Below are positions 13,457-19,898 of a stretch of 19,898 nucleotides of DNA, in pieces; position 1 is the stretch's first letter; every line of letters begins with the position of its first letter. Below the pieces are notes generated by a model. That model made no database searches, had not been told where the DNA came from, and saw only the letters and a program-made list of their open reading frames with translations. The DNA is from Bacteroidales bacterium (GTDB lineage Bacteria > Bacteroidota > Bacteroidia > Bacteroidales > UBA932), in the NCBI GenBank assembly GCA_024689525.1, contig JAILDI010000128.1, positions 1-19,898 of the forward strand. The letters run 5' to 3'. Both the position numbers and the translations under genes were made by a program.

Positions 13457-14314
13457 TTACCGGTTGAACCTGTAACAGTATGTCCAGCGGGCGGTTTGCC
13501 AGGGATCGAGGTTTACAGGCATATAAGGTTCCGGGCACGCGACGCGGTTGTTGGACCAGAAGACATAGTGATCCAGCGGCATATCACCGGAGACCTTTAC
13601 GGAGCGGATGCCCTCTGAGATTTCGAATTCGCAGGTGGTCGGCCCGGCAGTGTTATGAAGATTGCCGCAATACACGCTGTTTGCCGTGTCCACGGGTCCA
13701 CGGAATACTATTCCGCCTGTAGTAAAACGTACATTGTCGTACGCGCTTCGCCAATCGCCCGTGGGAGTCCAAGGGAAAGAAATCCTTCTGCCCGGCCCCG
13801 GGGGCGTGCCGTCAAAGGTGAAGAAATTATGATTGTAGAAGAATCCTCTAAGCGGACGCGGCCCCTGCCAGTCCATCTCGTGGTGGATTACAATGCTGGA
13901 AGAGTCCGGAAGGCTGATTCGTTTGGTGTATTTGTACCAGCCAGGCAGAGTATGGATGAACTCCGAATAATCGGTTCCCGTTTCTTCGAGCCAAAGACCG
14001 GGATCTACAACTTCGTAGAGTTGGAACCAGTCGTAAGGAGCATCGTCAGGGCGGCGAAGCAGCCCTACACCGGGCTTGCAGAAAGGCTCTCCGGGAGTAA
14101 CTCTGTCGAAATCCACCGTAACAAACTCTTCCGACGGGCCGCACACCCTGTCGTGCCGATAAGGATCTTGATGGTCGAACCATTCATCGGCAAAGACATA
14201 GTCATCTTTCACAATCCTCCGGAATACCCCGCCACGGTCGAAGCGGGTGCCGAGGTAGTACTCTCCGGGGCGGCATAACTCTACAGAGAGCCCGTCTTTT
14301 TTCAGTTTGATCAT
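13457..14314 (-). CDS. Aldose-1-epimerase-like (galactose mutarotase fold) protein
   Basis: 285 residues, no signal peptide. An all-beta protein with mutarotase-like features: an opening GEYYLGTRFDRGGVFRRI resembling the first strands of the fold, a central hydrophobic strand FFYNHNFFTFDG with a candidate catalytic His, and many Trp/Tyr-rich strands. Family enzymes interconvert alpha and beta anomers of hexoses or hexose phosphates; some members have other sugar-binding roles. The gene lies 3 bases after the ROK kinase gene in the same operon, so its substrate is presumably the sugar imported by the MFS transporter. The identity is moderately sure; the exact substrate is not known. Confidence 0.65.
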   Translation of the reverse strand: MIKLKKDGLSVELCRPGEYYLGTRFDRGGVFRRIVKDDYVFADEWFDHQDPYRHDRVCGPSEEFVTVDFDRVTPGEPFCKPGVGLLRRPDDAPYDWFQLYEVVDPGLWLEETGTDYSEFIHTLPGWYKYTKRISLPDSSSIVIHHEMDWQGPRPLRGFFYNHNFFTFDGTPPGPGRRISFPWTPTGDWRSAYDNVRFTTGGIVFRGPVDTANSVYCGNLHNTAGPTTCEFEISEGIRSVKVSGDMPLDHYVFWSNNRVACPEPYMPVNLDPWQTARWTYCYRFNR

Positions 14315-14317
14315 AGT

Positions 14318-15106
14318 TTAAAGAAACAGTGCCTTCAGGCCGTTGAAGGTGGCGTTGCTAATGTCTGAAACGCGACTGATTTGCTTGAGGGTGGAGACAT
14401 TTGCAAGTCCAGTGCGGACGGCCGGTCCAAAGAGGTTGAAGGAATGGGATATCTGCCCGCCGAAGAGCAGGCATTCGATCCCGTATTCTTCAAGGATGGG
14501 GGCTACAGATTGCGCCAGCACTGCGCCAGCATCGGCAAAGCGGAAAAGCGCTGCGGAATCCCCGTGATTGGCCTTCATCGCAAGATCCTTAACCGTGAGT
14601 CCATCCGGAAAACCGCGCAGGAATCCGCGCTTGGAAACGTAATCCTCCAGGATGCCGTCGCGGTAGGGCAGATTCCATATGGGGACGGCCGGGGAGCCCA
14701 TTTCATTCTTCAGTAGTTTGCCGTCGATACTCATCGCAAAGCCCAGTCCGGTCCCTAGGGTCACCAGCGCTACGCGGTCGTAGCCCTTGCCGGCGCCGGA
14801 AGCCATTTCGCCCAGCAGCATTGCATTCACATCGTGGATGAAACGGAATTCCCGGTTTCCGCCGATTATTTCGGCGAAGCTCTCTCCGTACACCGCGGCG
14901 AACTTATGCTTCATCAGGAAGATGCCGCGGTCGTAGTCGAACGGCCCGGGAATGGCCACGGCAACCTCGTGGGCATCACCGACGGCAGTGCGGAGGGACT
15001 CCACTATAGAATCCCTCTTTCCAGCACTGTCGACAGGTATTTCGCGGCCGTCGGAGCACTTTATGAAAGTGCCGCCAACATCAAGCAGGATCCTGCTGGT
15101 AGCCAT
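14318..15106 (-). CDS. ROK-family sugar kinase
   Basis: 262 residues. ATPase-fold motifs: LLDVGGTFIKC (phosphate-1, Asp9), AIPGPFDYDRG, the catalytic HDVNAMLLGE (Asp92), and LVTLGTGLGFAMSIDG (phosphate-2). A GGQISHS segment near the C-terminus fits the adenosine site. The usual ROK zinc motif (CxCGxxGCxE) is absent and the protein is shorter than typical ROK kinases (about 300). It probably phosphorylates a cytosolic hexose or amino sugar with ATP. It overlaps the upstream isomerase gene by 26 bases and is followed after 3 bases by the epimerase-like gene, so it belongs to the same operon. Confidence 0.88.
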   Translation of the reverse strand: MATSRILLDVGGTFIKCSDGREIPVDSAGKRDSIVESLRTAVGDAHEVAVAIPGPFDYDRGIFLMKHKFAAVYGESFAEIIGGNREFRFIHDVNAMLLGEMASGAGKGYDRVALVTLGTGLGFAMSIDGKLLKNEMGSPAVPIWNLPYRDGILEDYVSKRGFLRGFPDGLTVKDLAMKANHGDSAALFRFADAGAVLAQSVAPILEEYGIECLLFGGQISHSFNLFGPAVRTGLANVSTLKQISRVSDISNATFNGLKALFL

Positions 15107-16952
15107 CTCTCAGGCAGGTTTTGTGTACACGGATGGGCTCCTTGCCCAGGTTCTCGATAACATATTTGCCCATCGAGGCCGGGACGCAGGCGATTTCCAT
15201 AAAGTCCAGGTCGAAGAAGCGCTCCGGATGTTCAACGCTGCGAATACGGATATGATCTCCATCGACCAGAGTAAGCACGTGGAACTTCTCGCCGCAGGTG
15301 TCTTGCTCGCACTTTTCATCGAATTCCAGGCGTCGCAGTGTAATGTACATCTGCGGGTTCTCGCCCAGGATGAATTCCTTCCAGCCTTCGCCCTCACAGT
15401 CGAGACGCGGTTTCTGGACGATGTATTCAGGGCTCTCCGGATTGTGGATCACACTATACCGGCGGTCCTGGCGGACGTTCAGCTCTCCCAGATGGGTGTG
15501 GATGGGACGCTGCTTGCCGTCGAAGTCCAGCCGCAGATAGTCGTACATTTTATAGGTATAAGAGCCTATGGTGAGCGAGCCGATCTCCAGGATCACCTGG
15601 TTGCGGCCGCTGGAGTGGATGGTCCCGGCAGGGAGCATCACCTGCAGGCCGGGAACGGACTCCTCGTAACTGACATACTTCATGTAGTCGCAGGGATCGT
15701 GCTGCGTGTCGGCCGCCTCAATCTCCTTGAAGAACTGCGGAATGTCGGCATCGTCACGGAAGCCGATGAAGGTCTTGGCCTCGTGGCCGGTGATGACCAC
15801 ATAATAACTCTCGTCCTGGCGGCCGAACTCATTGTAGTTCTCTACGTTGAACTTGCCGCCGCTGTGGCACTGGATGGACATGTTGCCGGTTGAGTGGTAG
15901 CTGTCGTCCCAGTTGAAGCGGATGGGGAAGTAACCCTTGTACTTCTTCACGCAATCGGCCCCCATAAGGTTGATGCCCTCCTTGTGGACGAAGGAGCAAT
16001 AGTTGATATCGAGCTTCTCTGCTCCAGCTTCCACCACGACGCTCACCTCCATAGGGATAAAGTCGAACACCCATGCGGCGTTACGCATCTCCTTGGGCAA
16101 GCCACGGCGTTCCTTCATATACGAGCCGCCCCATACTCCCTCCAGATAGCAGGGCTTTGCGCGGAACGGGTATTTCACCAGCTGTGCGCACACATCGGCA
16201 AAACTGGAGAATGGCATCATCTGGAGCCTGTCCGGGTCATTGTCCAGGAAGTACCAGTCGATGGCGCCGGCACCGAACAGCTCCTTGCGCAGCTGTACGG
16301 CATTCTCGAAGTCGCAGTAATAGCAGCGGCGGATTGTGCGGTTGATTATCCCCGTGTGATTCTTTCCAAGGTTGGCATATTTGCCGGCGCGGATGCGCAG
16401 CATCGAGTTCATCGGCGTGATATCAAAGAAGCACTTGACATCGTACATATCGCGGAACTCCTTGATCAGGGAGCCGTAGCCCCATACCACCACAATCTTT
16501 CCGGGAGCCTTTTTCCCGGGGAGGGAGGCCTTGAACGCCTTTGCCTTTTCCAGGTCGATAAGGCCGATGTATCCTCCGTGATACACCTTGCCGTAGAGCA
16601 GAGTGGGGTCTATCTTGGTATCCCAGATGAGGAGGGGGTCGATGATATCGTCGATCTCCTTCCCGCTCTTCAGGGTGGCTTTGTCAAAGTCGATGTCTTC
16701 GAATTCAAAACCCAGGATGGCGCACTCGCGGGCGATAAGGCTAACTGTCTGGGCCCAGTTGGCGGTGGTGTAGCCGTCGAAGGCAACGATTACTCCTTCC
16801 TTTTTCGCCTTGTCGGCGATTCCGGCGACAAACTTCTTCACCACGTTGGGAGTGCCTCCTGAGACGATGGAATTGATGGTTTTTTGGGAAAGTTCCGGAC
16901 GGTTCACGGGTTTGGGGTCGTGAAACGGGAACGGGTTGTACATAAAACTCAT
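15081..16952 (-). CDS. Class I mannose-6-phosphate isomerase-like protein with extra N-terminal domain
   Basis: 623 residues, roughly twice a simple phosphomannose isomerase. The C-terminal half carries the cupin metal site: Gln361 and His363 (SIQCHSGG), Glu381 (GRQDESYYVV) and His446 (PAGTIHSSG), plus Arg474 in DYLRLDF as a catalytic candidate. The N-terminal 250 residues (VIVAFDGYTTANWAQ, KIVVVWGYGSLI) look like the degenerate kinase-like or Rossmann-type domain fused to this family in Bacteroidota and Firmicutes; I see no P-loop lysine. Between them, PFRAKPCYLEGVWGGSYMKE is a family hallmark. It would isomerise a ketose-phosphate or related sugar phosphate. Eleven bases follow the upstream isomerase gene; it overlaps the ROK gene by 26 bases. 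Substrate unknown. Confidence 0.82.
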   Translation of the reverse strand: MSFMYNPFPFHDPKPVNRPELSQKTINSIVSGGTPNVVKKFVAGIADKAKKEGVIVAFDGYTTANWAQTVSLIARECAILGFEFEDIDFDKATLKSGKEIDDIIDPLLIWDTKIDPTLLYGKVYHGGYIGLIDLEKAKAFKASLPGKKAPGKIVVVWGYGSLIKEFRDMYDVKCFFDITPMNSMLRIRAGKYANLGKNHTGIINRTIRRCYYCDFENAVQLRKELFGAGAIDWYFLDNDPDRLQMMPFSSFADVCAQLVKYPFRAKPCYLEGVWGGSYMKERRGLPKEMRNAAWVFDFIPMEVSVVVEAGAEKLDINYCSFVHKEGINLMGADCVKKYKGYFPIRFNWDDSYHSTGNMSIQCHSGGKFNVENYNEFGRQDESYYVVITGHEAKTFIGFRDDADIPQFFKEIEAADTQHDPCDYMKYVSYEESVPGLQVMLPAGTIHSSGRNQVILEIGSLTIGSYTYKMYDYLRLDFDGKQRPIHTHLGELNVRQDRRYSVIHNPESPEYIVQKPRLDCEGEGWKEFILGENPQMYITLRRLEFDEKCEQDTCGEKFHVLTLVDGDHIRIRSVEHPERFFDLDFMEIACVPASMGKYVIENLGKEPIRVHKTCLRDGYQQDPA

Positions 16953-16963
16953 ATCCTATTCTT

Positions 16964-18427
16964 TTATCTGATATCGTAATATTCGAATCCCATAATGGCG
17001 GCAAGGTCGCGGAGCTGTTCGCGGTAGTCGCCATCGACAATGGCGTAGTGCTGGGTGGCGCCTATATTGAGAACCTTCTCCCAGAGCTCCTTGGCGGGGA
17101 CGACGGGGCGGAAGATAGTGTGGCTATAGGTTGCCAGGAGGTGCTTTTTCGCGCTCTGCGGTGTGTCTTTTTCGGACAGGCTCTCCGCCATAAAGGTTAT
17201 GAGCTTATACTTGCCGTCCTGCTCGTATAGGCCGGCCACGGTCTTCATTCCGGGGGAGAAGCGATACCAGGCGAACGGGGCACCTGCATACTTCCAGGAG
17301 GTCTTTGCAAAGCGGACGTCGCGGGAGATTATTACGTTGTCCTGCCAGGCGGGGTCATTGTGGTCGTTGGGACCGGCGTGGCCTCCGGCGAAAGTACCGA
17401 AATCGTCCTCGATATGGAAGGGTTCGATGAAGTTAACGTTCTTTCCGCTGAGGAGCTTTAAAATATAGGTAATAAGGCCCGCGCCGATATCGGCCTCCGG
17501 CACCAGCACACTAACGTTCTCGTTGAACCACTGAGGGTAGAATCCAGCGCGGCAGCCGGCGGTGCGGAAAGTAGCCTGGTCGATGTCGTTATAGACATAG
17601 CAGTCCACGTTGTTCTTCTGGGCCAGTTTCTTGATGCCGAGGGTGGCCTTCACGCAGCCGATGAACTTGTCGTACTCCACGTCGTCCATCATCTTGTACT
17701 TGGAGGTGAGCTCGTCGGCATAGGCCTTCACTTCCTCGTCCGTAAGATTCTCAATCTCAGCGCCATAGTCGGAGTAAGGGAGATAGTGGATTTCCGGGCC
17801 AATTTTGGTAAAGAGGTCGTAATTGTCGATATAGGTGCTCCACATCGCCTCGTTCATATTGGCCATAAGGCCCACGTTGGACTGCCTCAAGATGCTGCGA
17901 ACGCGTGCGGCCTCTGCGAAGACCTTGAGCTTGGCGGTGATTTCCTCACGCGTGCCCATTACGGTCTTCACGTCCTTACGGCCAGTGCGGACTACATCTC
18001 CGGAGCCTTCAAGGCTGCCCACAAGGGTTCCGGCGCAGAGATAGTCGACAAAATCGTCCTCGTCCAGGGTGGTCTCGAAGGTCATCCGGGGCTTTGCCAC
18101 ATTGCAGAACAGAATCGGAATCTCCGGGCAGTCGCGGAGGAAGCGGATCCATGCGAAATCCTCGCTCCAGGACAGGAACTCGGCATAGATGAAATCAACC
18201 TTCTCGTTATAGAAGAGGTCCATTGCCTTCTGGGCGTCCTCGCGTTCGTAGACGATTCCGGGATCCACCAGGTCCAGGAAGCCCATCGTGGCCTTGATGT
18301 CTTTCACAGCCTTGTCCTTGCGCTCGCCATAAGTGCCGCGTTTGGGACCGCTCAGGTTCTTGAAACGGGGCGATGCAATCAGGAACAGGCCCGCCTTGGG
18401 TTTACGGTTTTTCAGTTCTGCTTTCAT
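16964..18427 (-). CDS. Sugar isomerase of the L-arabinose/L-fucose isomerase fold
   Basis: 487 residues, near the usual 500 of AraA. Metal and catalytic positions can be aligned with E. coli AraA (Glu306, Glu333, His350, His450): here Glu311 (VPEADIGAGL), Glu340 or Glu335 (FIEPFHIEDD), His350 (FAGGHAGPND) and His460 (GATQHYAIV). The N-terminal half has the Rossmann-like FucI/AraA pattern (KVDFIYAEFLSWSEDFAW, PILFCNVAKP). It should convert an aldose to a ketose with Mn2+; the sugar is not predictable from this. The ATG at 18427 overlaps the transporter gene by 26 bases; no later Met is acceptable because it would remove the first strand. Confidence 0.85.
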   Translation of the reverse strand: MKAELKNRKPKAGLFLIASPRFKNLSGPKRGTYGERKDKAVKDIKATMGFLDLVDPGIVYEREDAQKAMDLFYNEKVDFIYAEFLSWSEDFAWIRFLRDCPEIPILFCNVAKPRMTFETTLDEDDFVDYLCAGTLVGSLEGSGDVVRTGRKDVKTVMGTREEITAKLKVFAEAARVRSILRQSNVGLMANMNEAMWSTYIDNYDLFTKIGPEIHYLPYSDYGAEIENLTDEEVKAYADELTSKYKMMDDVEYDKFIGCVKATLGIKKLAQKNNVDCYVYNDIDQATFRTAGCRAGFYPQWFNENVSVLVPEADIGAGLITYILKLLSGKNVNFIEPFHIEDDFGTFAGGHAGPNDHNDPAWQDNVIISRDVRFAKTSWKYAGAPFAWYRFSPGMKTVAGLYEQDGKYKLITFMAESLSEKDTPQSAKKHLLATYSHTIFRPVVPAKELWEKVLNIGATQHYAIVDGDYREQLRDLAAIMGFEYYDIR

Positions 18428-19652
18428 ATAATTTCTCGTGGTCTTTATTATAATGCTTGTAACTCACCCAGAGACAGGCGGCGCCGCAAACAACCCAAAT
18501 TACGCCCAGGATGGGGAATGTGGCGTTGAGGCTGCCGGTGGATTCCTTGATTATCGCCAGAATGTAAGGCGCCGTGGCGCCAACGGCAAAGCCAGTCATT
18601 ATCATTGCGCTCGAACAGCTTGCGTGGAGGTGTTCGGGGGTTACGTCGTAAAGGGCAGCGTAGATATTCGCATCGAAAAATGCCCTGAAGAAACCCCATC
18701 CGGCAAAGCAGATGTACAGGAGCCATATCGACTTGGCGGTGCCCATGAAGGGTAGGAAAGCTGCTCCCAAAATGAGACCTGCGCCCTGGATAAGCATCCG
18801 CTTCTTGGGATCCTTCGCCGCCCATTTGTCGCTGAGTGTTCCGGCTAGGAGCACGCCCGCAAATGCTGCCACGTATGTCCAAAGCATGGAGTTCAGGCCT
18901 GCCTGGGCTCCCGTCTGCCCGAAGTTTTCCTTCAGGAAAGTGGGCACCCACGTCATATAGCCGGTGATTACGAAGATGAATCCGCAGAAGCCGATGGTGA
19001 CCATCAAGGCTGTCGGAGTTGTGAACACGGTCTTGAAGCCGTCCCAGAGGGAGGGCTTTGCTGCTTGCAAGTTTGTGGTTTCCACTCGGGGAAGATCCTT
19101 GAGGCGCATTGCCATAACAATGGCCCAAACGACACCTGCGCCACCGAAGATATAGAAGGCGTACTGCCAGCCAAGATGGTCGCCGATATAACCGGCAAGC
19201 CATCCGGCCAGGATTACGCCTACATAGTATGATGTCTGGTGTATGGACATTGCCCGCGCCCGAGTATCCGTATGGTATTGCCCAAGCAGGGAATAGTTGG
19301 CCGGGCCGAAGAATGCTTCACCGCCGCCGGTTGCGATAGACCTGGTGAGAATCAGCAGGAACACGCCGTTGGCAAGGCCCGTAAACATTGTGGCGATGCT
19401 CCAGAACAGGATGCTGAGGGTTGTTACCCATTTGCGGCTGAAGCGGTCTCCAACCCAGCCGCCGATGGGGACCATGGCTGCATAGAAGAGGTTGAAGAAC
19501 ACTGCGATAAGGCTCACCGATTTGTCGGTGAGGGATAGTGCGTCGCGAATCAGCGGCAGCACGGAGTTGAAAACCTGCCTGTCGCCCTGGTTAAGCAGAT
19601 ACGCTACCCAGAGCAGCAGGAGTACCTCCCATTTGTACCATTTGTTTTTCAT
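18402..19652 (-). CDS. MFS sugar transporter (ACS-like)
   Basis: 416 residues with about 12 hydrophobic membrane segments. The loop 2-3 signature GGWVGDRFSRKWV fits the MFS motif GxxxDRxGRR/K. The N-terminal NQGDRQVFNSVLPLI and the TM4 segment TRSIATGGGEAFFGPANYSL match the ACS/anion-cation or sugar-acid group of the family. A proton-driven importer at the cytoplasmic membrane is expected. It is the second gene of the operon in this window, 12 bases after the phosphatase-like gene and overlapping the isomerase by 26 bases. The operon context points to a sugar or sugar acid; the identity is not known. Confidence 0.9.
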   Translation of the reverse strand: MKNKWYKWEVLLLLWVAYLLNQGDRQVFNSVLPLIRDALSLTDKSVSLIAVFFNLFYAAMVPIGGWVGDRFSRKWVTTLSILFWSIATMFTGLANGVFLLILTRSIATGGGEAFFGPANYSLLGQYHTDTRARAMSIHQTSYYVGVILAGWLAGYIGDHLGWQYAFYIFGGAGVVWAIVMAMRLKDLPRVETTNLQAAKPSLWDGFKTVFTTPTALMVTIGFCGFIFVITGYMTWVPTFLKENFGQTGAQAGLNSMLWTYVAAFAGVLLAGTLSDKWAAKDPKKRMLIQGAGLILGAAFLPFMGTAKSIWLLYICFAGWGFFRAFFDANIYAALYDVTPEHLHASCSSAMIMTGFAVGATAPYILAIIKESTGSLNATFPILGVIWVVCGAACLWVSYKHYNKDHEKLYESRTEKP

Positions 19653-19664
19653 TCCTATTAATAA

Positions 19665-19898
19665 CTAATCCACCTTGAAGTCGGCATAGACGGGGAGATG
19701 GTCGGAAGCGTAGTAGCCGTCGTAGAGTTTGTCGTTGCAGACGTACAGGAGAGGGGTGGCGCCGCGGTAGTAGACGTAGTCCAGGTGGTTTTTGTGAGTG
19801 TACATGTCGCGGTCCAGGTTGAAGCCGTTGAAGGTGCAGTAGGGGCCGTATTTGAGGCAGTTGCTGTAATAGGCGTCGCTCCACCATTGGCGATACAC
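19665..19898 (-). CDS. Endonuclease/exonuclease/phosphatase-family protein, C-terminal part
   Basis: The last 77 residues are visible; the frame is open to the window edge. The sequence shows the EEP-family C-terminal signature: HLDYVYYRG (Asp of the core strand) and the final catalytic motif ASDHLPVYADF (Asp-His). In Bacteroidota, EEP proteins near carbohydrate genes are usually secreted or periplasmic phosphodiesterases or phosphatases, though the N-terminus that would show a signal peptide is not in the window. Its TAG stop is 12 bases before the transporter ATG. Confidence 0.85.
   Translation of the reverse strand: MYRQWWSDAYYSNCLKYGPYCTFNGFNLDRDMYTHKNHLDYVYYRGATPLLYVCNDKLYDGYYASDHLPVYADFKVD

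Noticed and set aside
15894..16862. A 322-codon open frame on the plus strand opposite the PMI-like gene, and similar long antisense frames (1330-2088, 3763-4515, 10229-11014, 18448-19203)
   Set aside because: All lie opposite or inside clearly coding genes with recognised motifs; their translations are low-complexity or Arg/Pro-rich and show no family features. They are shadows caused by high GC content.

Overview
The window looks like chromosomal DNA of a fairly GC-rich member of the Bacteroidales (Bacteroidota). Supporting signs are repeated promoters of the Bacteroidota type (-7 box TAnnTTTG, in several cases with a TTTG or TTG box 19-20 bp upstream), mostly weak Shine-Dalgarno sequences, a two-component sensor with a periplasmic propeller, CarboxypepD_reg and UpxY-like NusG families, and many short lipoproteins. 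No phage, insertion sequence, CRISPR array or replication origin was seen.

Left part (1-5634): a two-component pair on the minus strand (propeller histidine kinase, then a response regulator cut by the window edge) is divergent from a large lipoprotein of unknown function. An intergenic region with two strong, mutually competing hairpins follows, then an exported CarboxypepD_reg-domain protein.

Middle (5635-8837): a compact three-gene operon, hipB-hipS-hipT, encodes a split HipA-type kinase toxin-antitoxin system. Three palindromic operators about 41 bp apart precede it. It ends against a convergent tRNA-Asp(GTC). Next come a small heat-shock protein (minus strand), a solitary specialised NusG paralogue and tRNA-Ala(CGC) with a clear promoter and terminator.

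Right-centre (8838-11713): a small lipoprotein and an outer-membrane porin-like barrel sit end to end, closed by a terminator. A stand-alone condensation/acyltransferase-fold protein follows.

Right part (11717-19898): everything is on the minus strand. In transcription order there is an endonuclease/exonuclease/phosphatase-family protein (cut by the edge), an MFS transporter, an AraA/FucI-fold sugar isomerase, a mannose-6-phosphate-isomerase-like protein with an extra N-terminal domain, a ROK kinase and an aldose-epimerase-like protein. This reads as uptake, anomer conversion, isomerisation and phosphorylation of an unidentified sugar. A separate strong promoter then starts a two-gene unit: a lipoprotein of unknown function and an MltD-like lytic transglycosylase.

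The most interesting items are the hipBST-like operon with its phased operators and cysteine-rich kinase N-terminus, the attenuator-like hairpin set at 4634-4735, several promoters placed so close to start codons that leaderless mRNAs are expected, and a related 20-bp-period repeat upstream of two unrelated genes.
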